Below are positions 35,115 to 43,942 of a stretch of 64,000 nucleotides of DNA, in pieces (position 1 is the first letter of the stretch; every line of letters starts with the position of its first letter). The notes under the pieces were generated by a model, which worked only from the letters and a program-made list of their open reading frames with translations, was not told where the DNA came from and did not search any database. Source of the DNA: Mycolicibacterium sp. J2. GTDB taxonomy: Bacteria > Actinomycetota > Actinomycetes > Mycobacteriales > Mycobacteriaceae. The stretch is from assembly GCF_026240945.1 (NCBI RefSeq), contig NZ_JAPFPY010000008.1, positions 124,001 to 188,000 of the forward strand. Direction: 5' to 3'. The position numbers were made by a program, and so were the translations under genes.

Positions 35115-35629
35115 AACTGACGGTCAACGGCACCGAGGCCGAGATCGACACCGATGTGCGCGCCACCCTGCTCGACGTGCTGCGCGAACGGTTGGGACTC
35201 ACCGGCACCAAGAAGGGATGCGACCACGGCCTGTGTGGGGCCTGCACGGTGCATGTCGACGGCGAGCGGGTGCTCAGCTGCCTGACGCTGGCCGTGTCGA
35301 TCGATGGAGCCGTGGTCACCACGGTGGAGGGCTTGGCCGACGGTGACACCCTGACCCCGTTACAACAGGCGTTCGTCGACCACGACGCATTCCAGTGCGG
35401 GTACTGCACCCCGGGGCAGCTGTCCTCGGCGCACGCCCTGCTGCGTGAGCACGCCAGGGGCGAGCTGTGCGCCAGCACCTTCGGCGGTCCGCGCGCCGAC
35501 GTGGTGAACGGGCCACCGTGCCTGTCCGGTAACGAGATTCGCGAACGCATGGCCGGCAACATCTGTCGCTGCGGCGCCTACGCCAACATCGTCGCCGCGA
35601 TCGCCGCCGTCACGGAAGGTCAATCGTGA
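35111..35629 (+). CDS. Xanthine dehydrogenase family [2Fe-2S] subunit (PaoA-like)
   Basis: 172 residues; ATG 35111 overlaps the previous stop (ATGA). The plant-type ferredoxin cluster is in KKGCDHGLCGACTVHVDGE and the following LSC; the second cluster is in FQCGYCTPG and NICRCGAYANIV. It carries electrons from the molybdenum centre to the FAD subunit. Unlike E. coli PaoA it has no twin-arginine signal, so the complex should stay in the cytoplasm. Confidence 0.93.
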   Translation: MKLTVNGTEAEIDTDVRATLLDVLRERLGLTGTKKGCDHGLCGACTVHVDGERVLSCLTLAVSIDGAVVTTVEGLADGDTLTPLQQAFVDHDAFQCGYCTPGQLSSAHALLREHARGELCASTFGGPRADVVNGPPCLSGNEIRERMAGNICRCGAYANIVAAIAAVTEGQS

Positions 35630-36615
35630 AGACGTTCGCATTTCGGCACGCGGTCAGTGTTCCCGACGCGATCGACGAAGCCGCCGCGGGCGCGCGGTAT
35701 TTCGCCGGTGGCACCAATCTGCTGGATCTGATGAAGACCGGGGTGGAGGCCCCGGACACGCTCATCGACATCCGCCGGATCGGGCTGGACACCATCACGG
35801 CCACACCCGATGGCGGCGTGCGCATCGGAGCCGGGGCGTCCAACACTGCGGTGGCCAACCACCCGCTGATCCGGACCCGCTATCCGGTGCTGTCGCAGGC
35901 CATCCTGTCCGGTGCCACCACGCAGATCCGCAATATGGCCACCGCGGGCGGCAACCTGGTGCAACGCACCCGATGCCCGTACTTCATGGATCCGGCGTTT
36001 GCGCAGTGCAACAAACGCACACCCGGGTCCGGCTGTGCGGCGGCGGACGGCTTCAACCGGGAGCACGCACTGTTCGGCGCCAGCACCCACTGCGTGGCCG
36101 TGCACCCCTCCGATATGGCCGTCGCACTGGAGATCCTGGATGCCGCCGTGCGGCTGCGCGGCCCGGCGGGAGAGCGCACCGTTGCGCTCGCGGACTTCTT
36201 CGCGTTGCCGGGGGACCGCCCGGACCGGGACAACACGATGGCGCCGGGTGAACTCATCACCGCCATCGAACTACCACCGACGCGGTACGCGGACGCCAGC
36301 TGGTATCTCAAGGTGCGGGATCGGCACAGCTATGCGTTCGCGCTGGTATCGGTGGCCGCCGGCGTCCAGCTGGTCGACGGCGTCATCGCGTCGGCGGCCA
36401 TCGCGCTCGGCGGCGTCGCAGCCAGGCCCTGGCGGGTACCTGCGGCGGAGGCGGCGCTGCGCGGTGAACAGCCGGGCACCGCGGTCTTCAGGCGTGCCGC
36501 CGACCTGCTGATGGCCGGCGCTCAGCCGTTGAGCCAGAACGCATTCAAGGTCGACCTCGGCAAGCACAGTGTGGTGCGTGCCCTGAAACGTGCCTGCGGC
36601 GTGAACGACGAGTGA
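35626..36615 (+). CDS. FAD-binding subunit with extra [4Fe-4S] insertion (PaoB-like)
   Basis: 329 residues; GTG 35626 overlaps the previous TGA. FAGGTNLLDLMKTGVEAPDT is the FAD-binding start, and ATAGGNLVQRTRCPYF the second FAD loop. Four cysteines (C117, C128, C137, C156) sit in RCPYF, QCNKRTPGSGC and THC, the pattern of the extra [4Fe-4S] cluster in PaoB and 4-hydroxybenzoyl-CoA reductase. It would pass electrons out to an acceptor. No maturation chaperone (CoxI/PaoD type) is visible in this cluster. Confidence 0.9.
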   Translation: MKTFAFRHAVSVPDAIDEAAAGARYFAGGTNLLDLMKTGVEAPDTLIDIRRIGLDTITATPDGGVRIGAGASNTAVANHPLIRTRYPVLSQAILSGATTQIRNMATAGGNLVQRTRCPYFMDPAFAQCNKRTPGSGCAAADGFNREHALFGASTHCVAVHPSDMAVALEILDAAVRLRGPAGERTVALADFFALPGDRPDRDNTMAPGELITAIELPPTRYADASWYLKVRDRHSYAFALVSVAAGVQLVDGVIASAAIALGGVAARPWRVPAAEAALRGEQPGTAVFRRAADLLMAGAQPLSQNAFKVDLGKHSVVRALKRACGVNDE

Positions 36616-36677
36616 ATGGCCGGCGAACTGTCCGATCGACAGTGGCGCCCATCGACCGAACCCGAGAAACTTGTCGC

Positions 36678-37007
36678 GTGACCACGTCGACCTCGCTCGT
36701 CGCTCGAATACTGAACTGGCTGCGCGCCGGCTACCCCGAGGGCGTGCCCGGCACCGACCGGGTTCCGCTGCTTGCCCTGCTGCGCAACACCCCGCTGACC
36801 GAGGAGCAGGTCAAGGAGGTCGTCGCGAATATCACCGCAACCGGCTCGCCAGCGTTGACCGACGGTGCGATCGGCCACGACGAGATCGAGGCGTTCATCG
36901 CCGAAGTCACCCACCACGACGCCGGTCCGGAGAATGTCCGTCGGGTGGCGGCCAGGCTGGCCGCCGCGGGCTGGCCGCTGTCCGGGGTTGAGGAGCTCGA
37001 CAACTGA
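36678..37007 (+). CDS. DUF3349 family protein (Rv3046c-like)
   Basis: 109 residues from GTG 36678. ILNWLRAGYPEGVPGTDRVP and VRRVAARLAAAGWPL match the small helical DUF3349 family known from mycobacteria, without known function. It sits beside adhC as Rv3046c does beside Rv3045, so this is backbone, not island. A strong hairpin follows. Confidence 0.85.
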   Translation: MTTSTSLVARILNWLRAGYPEGVPGTDRVPLLALLRNTPLTEEQVKEVVANITATGSPALTDGAIGHDEIEAFIAEVTHHDAGPENVRRVAARLAAAGWPLSGVEELDN

Positions 37008-37023
37008 GGTAAAGCGCCGCCCG

Positions 37024-37055
37024 TGCCGCCCGGGGAAGAGGAGGCCCGGGCGGCA
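37024..37055. terminator. Bidirectional terminator between DUF3349 gene and adhC
   Basis: TGCCGCCCGGG (37024-37034) and CCCGGGCGGCA (37045-37055) form an 11-bp perfect GC stem with a 10-nt loop between two convergent genes. No T-tract. Confidence 0.75.
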
Positions 37056-37064
37056 GGGACGGCG

Positions 37065-38114
37065 TCAGATCGTGGAGGCGTCGATGACGAAGCGGTAGCG
37101 GACGTCCGAGGACAACACCCGGTCGTAGGCCTCGTTGACGTAGGACGCCTCGATGACCTCGATCTCGGGCGTGACATCGTGCTCGGCGCAGAAGTCGAGC
37201 ATCTCCTGGGTCTCCGGAATGCCACCGATCATCGAACCCGAGATACTGCGGCGCCCGGCGGCCAATGCGAAGGTCGGCACCTCCAGCGGATGCTCCGGGA
37301 TGCCCAGCTCGACCAGGGTGCCGTCGACCTTGAGCAGGTTCAGGTAGGTGCCCATGCTCAGGTTGGCCGACACGGTGTTGAGGATCAGGTCGAACTTGCC
37401 GGCCAGTTTGGTGAAGGTGTCGGGGTCGGAGGTGGCGTAGTACTCGTCGGCGCCGAGTCGCAGACCGTCCTCCATCTTCTTCAGCGACTGGCTCAGCACG
37501 GTGACATGCGCACCCATCGCGTGCGCCAGCTTGACTCCCATGTGGCCCAGCCCGCCGAGGCCGATGACGGCGACCTGCTTGCCGGGGCCCGCGTTCCAAT
37601 GCTTCAGCGGGGAGAACAGCGTGATACCGGCGCACAGCAGGGGAGCGGCCTTGTCCAGCGGGATCGAGTCCGGGATGCGCAGCACGTAGTTCTCGTCGAC
37701 GACGATCGCCGTGCTGTAGCCGCCGTAGGTCGGGCTGCCATCGCGCTCGGTGGAGTTGTAGGTGCCGTGCATGCCGTACTCACCGATGCAGTACTGCTCC
37801 TGACCGGCCTTGCAGTTCTCGCACTCGCGGCAGGAGTCGATGAAACAGCCGACGCCGACGTGATCGCCCACCTTGTACTTGGTGACCTCGGACCCGACCT
37901 CGGTGACCACACCGGCGATCTCGTGGCCCGGTACCACCGGGTAGTTGGGCTGGCCCCATTCGGCCTTGACGGTGTGGATATCGCTGTGACAGATGCCCGC
38001 GAACTTGATGTCGAACGCGACGTCGTGCGGGCCGACGGCGCGGCGCTCGATGGTCGTCTTGGTGAGCGGGCTGGTCGCCGAGCTGGCGGCGTAGGCGGAA
38101 ACGGTGGTCGTCAT
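37065..38114 (-). CDS. adhC: Zinc-dependent NAD(P) alcohol dehydrogenase
   Basis: 349 residues from ATG 38114. The catalytic zinc site is GICHSDIH with VPGHEIAG; the structural zinc cysteines are in [15 protein letters not shown]; the nucleotide loop is [15 protein letters not shown]. It belongs to the cinnamyl-alcohol-dehydrogenase-like subgroup, usually NADP-dependent. Orthologue of Rv3045. It would interconvert aldehydes and alcohols in the cytoplasm. The 165-bp gap upstream (38115-38279) shows no feature I can name. Confidence 0.92.
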   Translation of the reverse strand: MTTTVSAYAASSATSPLTKTTIERRAVGPHDVAFDIKFAGICHSDIHTVKAEWGQPNYPVVPGHEIAGVVTEVGSEVTKYKVGDHVGVGCFIDSCRECENCKAGQEQYCIGEYGMHGTYNSTERDGSPTYGGYSTAIVVDENYVLRIPDSIPLDKAAPLLCAGITLFSPLKHWNAGPGKQVAVIGLGGLGHMGVKLAHAMGAHVTVLSQSLKKMEDGLRLGADEYYATSDPDTFTKLAGKFDLILNTVSANLSMGTYLNLLKVDGTLVELGIPEHPLEVPTFALAAGRRSISGSMIGGIPETQEMLDFCAEHDVTPEIEVIEASYVNEAYDRVLSSDVRYRFVIDASTI

Positions 38115-38279
38115 GATCTCGTTCGGTCCTCTTCGTCGACTTCGTCTTCTGAGCGGGCAACACGCGCCTTCGCCGAAACGTTAGCGAAGGTAACTGTAAT
38201 CAGGGCGCGACGCTGCACCATCGCGTCATTTCAACAGATACCGTGACCCATCTAGTCCCGGCTACCCATGTGAGCCAAG

Positions 38280-38552
38280 TTATAGGCCTGGGGCGCGGAA
38301 TCCGGCGGTGAAGCTCACCCGGTCATAGCGTGCCACCCCCGCTCGGGTGTAGGGGTCACCGGCGATGACGGCGTCGGCCTCTTCGGCGGACATATCGGCG
38401 ACCACCAGTACGGCGCCGCGCGCTTCGGTGCGCCCGGCCAGCAGCACCCGCCCGGCGGCGACCTCATCGGCCAGCCAGTCCAGGTGGGCGGGCCGCGTCC
38501 GGTCGATGACGTCGTCGGGCTGTAGATAGGTCAGCGTCAGCATGTGGAACAC
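38280..38552 (-). CDS. YciI-like protein
   Basis: 90 residues from GTG 38552 (ATG 38543 is an alternative). HMLTLTYLQPDDVIDRTRPA, HLDWLADEVAAGRVLLAGRT and the DPYTRAGVARYDRVSFT ending fit the YCII dimeric alpha-beta barrel fold, with the conserved His-Asp pair. Enzymatic role is unknown for most members. It ends on the adhC side and starts 10 bp after the TetR stop on the same strand, so the two are probably one unit. Confidence 0.8.
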   Translation of the reverse strand: MFHMLTLTYLQPDDVIDRTRPAHLDWLADEVAAGRVLLAGRTEARGAVLVVADMSAEEADAVIAGDPYTRAGVARYDRVSFTAGFRAPGL

Positions 38553-38561
38553 CGCCAGAGA

Positions 38562-39269
38562 TTATCGGGGCGCCAGTCCCGGGGCGGCGGCACCCGCGCG
38601 CTCACGGTGCCGCTCGATCACCGCCGCGCTGCGCTCCCGCAACCGCGGGCTCGCCGCGTCCACGCTGCCCAGCACCCGCAGGCACGCGTCGGCGACGTGC
38701 ACCGGAAGTTCGGCCCGTTGCGGGCCGTGCGGTTCCGACCACATGTTGACCAGCGACTCGACCAGCCGGAATGGCAGGTCGGCCGCCGCCGGATGCACTC
38801 CGGTGCGCTGCAGCACCGCGTGGCTCGACTCCAGATAGTGCAGCCGCAGCCGCTCCCGGTCGGACCAGAACGGTTCCAGCCGGGCGTCCCGCAGTTCGGG
38901 CAGTAGATACAGGGCGCCCAGGTTCCAGCGCCCGTTGAGCAATTGGTCACCGTCGAAGCTGGCCAGGGCGTGCAGGTGCTCGGCGGCCGTCAGCGCGGGG
39001 GAGGCCTCCAACAGCGCCGGGATGAAGGCCAGCGTCGGGGTGACGGTCTGGCTGAGCAGGGCGCACAAGATGTCGTCTTTGGTGTCGAAGTAGTGATACA
39101 GCGAAGCCTGCCGGATGCCGACCGATTCGGCGATGCTGCGGGTGGACGTGCTCGCGTAGCCCAGCGTGGTGAACAATTCCCCTGCCGCATCGAGGATTTC
39201 GTCACGGGCCGTCATGCCGGGGCGTCGCTGCGTCTGCAGCCTGGGACGGCCGGCGCGGGTGAGCGACAT
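38562..39269 (-). CDS. TetR family regulator, divergent from the ureide operon
   Basis: 235 residues from ATG 39269 (ATG 39287 is an alternative). Helix-turn-helix: STRSIAESVGIRQASLYHYF. The effector domain has several aromatic residues. It is divergent from the ABC transporter/ureide operon, and a 24-bp dyad lies between them at 39313-39336. It is therefore the likely regulator of the operon and of itself and the YciI gene; the inducer may be a ureide. Confidence 0.85.
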   Translation of the reverse strand: MSLTRAGRPRLQTQRRPGMTARDEILDAAGELFTTLGYASTSTRSIAESVGIRQASLYHYFDTKDDILCALLSQTVTPTLAFIPALLEASPALTAAEHLHALASFDGDQLLNGRWNLGALYLLPELRDARLEPFWSDRERLRLHYLESSHAVLQRTGVHPAAADLPFRLVESLVNMWSEPHGPQRAELPVHVADACLRVLGSVDAASPRLRERSAAVIERHRERAGAAAPGLAPR

Positions 39270-39312
39270 GGCTTCATCGTGGCCCATCGGGCGCGGGAAA
39301 AGTATGCCGCCC

Positions 39313-39336
39313 CGTTTCTGTCACATGATAGAAACG
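39313..39336. promoter_or_regulatory. 24-bp dyad, candidate operator of the ureide operon
   Basis: CGTTTCT-G-TCA-CA-TGA-T-AGAAACG is symmetric except at one base pair and the centre. It sits in the 187-bp divergent gap, 44 bp from the TetR start and 121 bp from the first transporter gene. Confidence 0.6.
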
Positions 39337-39456
39337 CGCGATACGCCTCGGTTACCTGCGACGCGGAATTGGTTACGCCAGCGACACCCATCGGGTACGC
39401 CGGCCGTGAAAACTGTCAACTGACAGGCCAGGCCGCGACAGATCGGGAGAATGCAC

Positions 39457-41415
39457 ATGGGCATCGTCGTTTCCGACGCCGTGCAGGTGCGCCCCCCGGA
39501 ACCGCCAGAGGCAAGGACCGTCGCCGATATCGACGATCTGCACGTGACATTCCGTCGCGGCGGCCGCGACGTGCACGCGCTGCGCGGAGTCACCCTGACC
39601 ATCGCCCCCGGCGAGATCCTGGGCTTGGTAGGCGAATCCGGCTCGGGCAAGAGCGTATTGGGCTTCGGCATGCTGGGACTGCTACCCGCCGCGGCCCGCA
39701 TCGACGGCTCCATAAAGGTGGCCGGCTCGGACATGGTGCACGGTGACGCCAAGACCCTGCGCAAGGTGCGCCGCCTCGACCTGGGGGCGGTGTTCCAGGA
39801 CCCGATGACCTCACTCAACCCCACCATGCGCATCGGCAAACAGGTCGCCGAGGCGGCAGGCAGCGCCGAGGAAGCACTGCGACTGCTCACCGCGGTGGGC
39901 ATCCCGGATCCGGCGCGCCGCATGCGGTCCTATCCGCATGAACTGTCCGGCGGGCTGCGGCAGCGGGTGATGATCGCCATCGCCATCGCCGGCGACCCCG
40001 AACTCATCATCGCCGACGAACCCACCACCGCACTCGACGTCACCGTCCAGGCGCAGGTGCTGACCTTGCTGCGCGGACTGCGCGACGAGATCGGTTGCAG
40101 CATCGTCTTCATCACCCATGACCTCGGGGTGGCCGCGCAAATCTCGGATCGCATCGCGGTGCTCTACGCGGGCCGGATCGCCGAGATCGGGCCCACCGCC
40201 GAGGTGCTCCAGACCCCCGCGCACCCCTACACGCGTGGGCTGCTGCGGTCCCGGCTGACGTTGCACACGCAACGCGGCCGGCCACTGGCCGCACTGCCGG
40301 GCTCGGTGCCCAGCCCCCTGACACCGTTACCGGGATGCGCCTTCGTGCCCCGCTGCGACCTGGCCACCGAGGACTGTACGAAAACCCCGCCGGATCCGAT
40401 TCCGGTGGCGCCGGGCCGGGTCAGCGCCTGCGTGCTGCCACCCGGCGCGGCCCCGACTGATACTCCGCCGGTGCCCGTCGCCGAGCCGACCACCCAGACC
40501 GTCGCCGATACCGCGCCGTCGATCGAATTGGCCGATGTCACCAAGACTTTCGCGGTGGCTCGACGTGGCAAGCTGCAGGCGCTGCGCGGGGTGACGCTGC
40601 GCGTCGGCCATGGCGAATCGGTGGCCTTGGTGGGCGAGAGCGGTTCGGGCAAGTCGACGTTGCTGCGCGTCATCGCCGGACTGGAGAAGCAGACTTCGGG
40701 CACGGTCACGCTGGCCGGTACGCAGCGGCCGCAGATGGTGTTCCAGGATGCCGGTGCCTCACTGACGCCGTGGCTGTCGGTCGGTGAGCTGATCGCCGAG
40801 CGGCTGCACGGCACCAAGATGTCCAGGGCGCAGCGCCGTGATGCGGTCATCGAGGTGCTGGATCGGGTCGGCCTACCCGCCGAGGTGGCCAAGTCACGCG
40901 CCGGTCAGCTCTCCGGTGGTCAGCGGCAACGGGTTTCGCTGGCCAGGGCCACCGTGGTGCCCCCACCGGTGCTGCTGTGTGACGAACCGACCAGCGCGCT
41001 GGACGTGTCACTGGCCGCATCGGTGCTCAACCTGATCGGTGACCTCCGCCGCAGCCTGGACATGTCGGTGGTGTTCGTGACACACGATTTGTCGGTGGCC
41101 CGGGTGGTCGCCGACCGCATCGCGGTGATGTACCTGGGCCGCATCGTGGAGGTCGGCCCCGCCGAACAGGTCATCGGCGACCCCGTACACCCGTACACCC
41201 GTGCGCTGGTCGACTCCATCCCCGACCTGGGTCGCGAAACACGGATATTGCCAGGCGAACCCGCCAGCCCGCTGTCACCGCCGCCGGGATGCGCGTTCCA
41301 TCCGCGTTGCCCGATCGCCGTCGACGCCTGCGCCGGAGCCGAACTCGACGTGCGCCTGGAAGGGTCGCCCGGCAACCCCCACCAGGTCGCCTGCATCGAA
41401 CGGAAGGTGCGCTGA
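39457..41415 (+). CDS. ABC transporter dual ATP-binding protein, dipeptide/oligopeptide type
   Basis: 652 residues from ATG 39457, which is 7 nt after GGGAG (ATG 39451 is too close). Two complete ATPase domains are fused. First: Walker A GESGSGKS, signature LSGGLRQRV, Walker [13 protein letters not shown]. Second: [34 protein letters not shown]. Each ends with the oligopeptide-type cysteine-rich tail (GCAFVPRC..., GCAFHPRC...), which in the Dpp/Opp family can hold a cluster. It is a DppD-DppF fusion that drives uptake with the two permeases that follow. Confidence 0.93.
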   Translation: MGIVVSDAVQVRPPEPPEARTVADIDDLHVTFRRGGRDVHALRGVTLTIAPGEILGLVGESGSGKSVLGFGMLGLLPAAARIDGSIKVAGSDMVHGDAKTLRKVRRLDLGAVFQDPMTSLNPTMRIGKQVAEAAGSAEEALRLLTAVGIPDPARRMRSYPHELSGGLRQRVMIAIAIAGDPELIIADEPTTALDVTVQAQVLTLLRGLRDEIGCSIVFITHDLGVAAQISDRIAVLYAGRIAEIGPTAEVLQTPAHPYTRGLLRSRLTLHTQRGRPLAALPGSVPSPLTPLPGCAFVPRCDLATEDCTKTPPDPIPVAPGRVSACVLPPGAAPTDTPPVPVAEPTTQTVADTAPSIELADVTKTFAVARRGKLQALRGVTLRVGHGESVALVGESGSGKSTLLRVIAGLEKQTSGTVTLAGTQRPQMVFQDAGASLTPWLSVGELIAERLHGTKMSRAQRRDAVIEVLDRVGLPAEVAKSRAGQLSGGQRQRVSLARATVVPPPVLLCDEPTSALDVSLAASVLNLIGDLRRSLDMSVVFVTHDLSVARVVADRIAVMYLGRIVEVGPAEQVIGDPVHPYTRALVDSIPDLGRETRILPGEPASPLSPPPGCAFHPRCPIAVDACAGAELDVRLEGSPGNPHQVACIERKVR

Positions 41416-42293
41416 TGGTCAGCTCGACGGTGGACGCGATACCCGCACCCGTCCTGGTCCGGAGCCAGAAGTGGCGGCTGACGTTGCCACAGTCCCGCTC
41501 CGTGATCGTGAACTGGGCCGGCTTCGCCCTGGTGATCCTGGTGACGTTGATCGTGATCGCCGTGCCGGTGCTGGCCCCGCACGACCCGCTCACGCCGGTC
41601 GGGATGCCGCTGCAACCGCCGGGCACCAAGGGATTCCTGCTCGGCACCGACAGCGTGGGCCGTGACATCCTGTCCCGCGTGCTCTATGGAGCACGGTCCA
41701 GCTGGTTCGCCGCACTGGCGGTGGTGGCACTGGGTCTGCTGATCGGTGGGCTGGTCGGGTTGATCGCCGGTGCCACCGGCGGGTGGATCGATGCCACGCT
41801 GATGCGGATCACCGACGGCTTCCTGTCCTTGCCCGCGCCGGTGCTCGCCATCGCGGTGGTGGCCGCTCTGGGGCCCGGCTTCCTGCACACGCTGATCGCG
41901 GTGTCCATCGTCTGGTGGCCGTTCTACGCGCGACTGGTGCGCGGCGAGGTGGCCCGGCTGGCCGCGCGGCCGCACGTCGAAGCGGCGAAACTGGCCGGGG
42001 TCAGTTGGTTCCGGCTCGCCGGGCGCCACTTGCTGCCCGGCGCGGTGCCCAATGCGCTCGTGGCCGCCAGCCTGGACATCGGCACGCTGATCCTCACCCT
42101 GGCCGCGTTGTCGTTCCTCGGGCTCGGGCAGGCCGCGCCGGCACCGGAGTTGGGCGCCGACTCCGCGCGCAACCTCAGCTACTTCCTGCAGCAGTGGTGG
42201 CTGCCGGTGATGCCGGGCCTCGGCGTGCTGGTCTTGGCCCTGATCGCCAACATCGCCGGTGACTGCCTTCGCAACCTGATGAAGACGAGATAG
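41415..42293 (+). CDS. ABC transporter permease (DppC-like)
   Basis: 292 residues; ATG 41415 overlaps the previous stop (TGATG). Six membrane helices. LGTDSVGRDILSRVLYGARS is the DppC/OppC signature, and EAAKLAGVSWFRLAGRHLLP is the EAA loop that contacts the ATPase. Next gene starts 2 bp downstream. Confidence 0.92.
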   Translation: MVSSTVDAIPAPVLVRSQKWRLTLPQSRSVIVNWAGFALVILVTLIVIAVPVLAPHDPLTPVGMPLQPPGTKGFLLGTDSVGRDILSRVLYGARSSWFAALAVVALGLLIGGLVGLIAGATGGWIDATLMRITDGFLSLPAPVLAIAVVAALGPGFLHTLIAVSIVWWPFYARLVRGEVARLAARPHVEAAKLAGVSWFRLAGRHLLPGAVPNALVAASLDIGTLILTLAALSFLGLGQAAPAPELGADSARNLSYFLQQWWLPVMPGLGVLVLALIANIAGDCLRNLMKTR

Positions 42294-42295
42294 CC

Positions 42296-43300
42296 ATGAA
42301 AACCTTCATAGCCTCCCGGCTGGGAGCAATGGTCGCCATCCTGGTGGCGTTGACCGCGGTGTTGTTCGTCCTGCAGAACATCTCACCGCTGGACCCGGTC
42401 AAGGCGCAGTTGGGCGCTCAGGCCTCGGCTCAGGCCGTCGCCGCCCGCCGTGAAGCACTCGGTCTGAACGACCCTGTGCTGGTGCAGTTCTGGCATTACC
42501 TGACCGGGGCGGTCACCGGCGATCTGGGCACCTCCTACCGGACCCGGCATGCGGTGCTGTCCGATCTGTCTTCGTTCTTCCCGGCCACGCTGGAATTGGC
42601 ACTGTGCGGGCTGCTGATCGCGATCGTGCTCGCTGTGCTGCTGGCTTTCAGCACCACGCTGAACTGGCGCGGCGCGGGGGTGTTGCGGGCCGTGTTGTTC
42701 ACCGGGTCGTCGGCGCCGATGTTCTTGCTGGGCATCGTGGGGCTGATCGTCTTCTATCAGACCCTGGGCTGGGTGCCGGCCAACGGCCGCCTGGCCGTGG
42801 CGAATCCGCCCGACGGGCCCACCGGCCTGCTCACCGTCGACGGACTGCTGCACGCCCGCTTCGACGTGGTGGCCGACGCCGTGCACCATCTGATCCTGCC
42901 CGCGTTGGTGATCGCGATCGGCCCGGCCGTCGCGATCGGGCGGGTGCTGCGCAGCAGCCTGCTGGCCGATATCGACAGCGACTACGCCCGCACCGCCCGG
43001 GCCAACGGGCTGTCCGAGACCCGCATCATGGCCCGGCACGTGCTTCGGAACTCCGTCGGCGCGGCCCTGTCGATGACGGGACTGCAAGTGGGGCTGATGT
43101 TCTCGGGCGTCCTCGTGGTCGAGCAGGTGTTCGGCTGGCCCGGGATCGGGCAGTACATCGCTCAGAGCATCCCCGTCGCGGACTTCCCGGCCATCGCCGG
43201 CGTCACGCTGATGCTCGGGGCCCTCTACGTCGTCATCAACACGGCCGTGGACCTACTCCAGGCCGCCGCAGATCCCCGTATCGCAGTAACAGGAGGTTAG
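42296..43300 (+). CDS. ABC transporter permease (DppB-like)
   Basis: 334 residues. The N-terminal helix is followed by a large external loop containing REALGLNDPVLVQFWHYLTG and GDLGTSYRTRHAV, typical of DppB/OppB. The EAA loop is ARTARANGLSETRIMARHVL. Six membrane helices in all. It pairs with the DppC-like permease. It is placed after DppC here, the reverse of the common dppBC order. Confidence 0.92.
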   Translation: MKTFIASRLGAMVAILVALTAVLFVLQNISPLDPVKAQLGAQASAQAVAARREALGLNDPVLVQFWHYLTGAVTGDLGTSYRTRHAVLSDLSSFFPATLELALCGLLIAIVLAVLLAFSTTLNWRGAGVLRAVLFTGSSAPMFLLGIVGLIVFYQTLGWVPANGRLAVANPPDGPTGLLTVDGLLHARFDVVADAVHHLILPALVIAIGPAVAIGRVLRSSLLADIDSDYARTARANGLSETRIMARHVLRNSVGAALSMTGLQVGLMFSGVLVVEQVFGWPGIGQYIAQSIPVADFPAIAGVTLMLGALYVVINTAVDLLQAAADPRIAVTGG

Positions 43301-43942
43301 GTGCCGAAACAGCCGCTCATCGTGGGCAATCCCGTGCTTGTCGTGGTCGACATGCAGGAGTCCGGTGACATGCCGGTCGAAGAAGTGGGCATCCCGCACA
43401 TGGCCGGGTACGCAGACCGGATCGCCAAGGCACGCCAACTGATCGCCGCCGCCCGGGCCGCGACCATCCCGATCGTGTTCTTCCAGGAAGTGCACCGTGC
43501 CAGCGGAATCGATTTCGGCCGGGAACTCGACGGTGTCGAGGGGCCGCACTGCATCGACGGCCGGCCCGGTACACCGCTGCACCCGGAGTTGCTGCCCGAC
43601 TTCGACGGGCCCAATCACGAATTCCACATCGTCAAGCGGCGCTATTCCGGTTTCATCGGAACCGAATTCGAGATCGTACTGTCCGGGCTGAAGGCCGACA
43701 CGCTGATCCTCATCGGCGGCCTGACCAACGTCTGCGTGCACTACACCTTCGCCGACGCCCACCAGCGCGACTTCTACGTTCGCGTGGTGTCTGACTGTGT
43801 CGGCGGGTCCTCGGTCGCCGCGCACGAAGCCGCTCTGGCCAACATGGAATACCTGCAATCCGGTGCGGTGCGCAGCACCGACGAGATCCTCACCGCCTTC
43901 TCTGATCTGACCACCCCGGTACTCGAAGGAGCCGCCCGATGA
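43301..43942 (+). CDS. Isochorismatase-family cysteine hydrolase
   Basis: 213 residues from GTG 43301, which directly abuts the previous stop. The catalytic triad is visible: D17 in VVVDMQ, K112 in IVKRRYSGF, and C145 in LTNVCVHYT. Relatives include N-carbamoylsarcosine amidase, ureidoacrylate amidohydrolase (RutB) and nicotinamidase. Its place in a ureide operon suggests hydrolysis of a carbamoyl or amide bond in the pathway; the substrate is inference. Confidence 0.85.
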   Translation: MPKQPLIVGNPVLVVVDMQESGDMPVEEVGIPHMAGYADRIAKARQLIAAARAATIPIVFFQEVHRASGIDFGRELDGVEGPHCIDGRPGTPLHPELLPDFDGPNHEFHIVKRRYSGFIGTEFEIVLSGLKADTLILIGGLTNVCVHYTFADAHQRDFYVRVVSDCVGGSSVAAHEAALANMEYLQSGAVRSTDEILTAFSDLTTPVLEGAAR

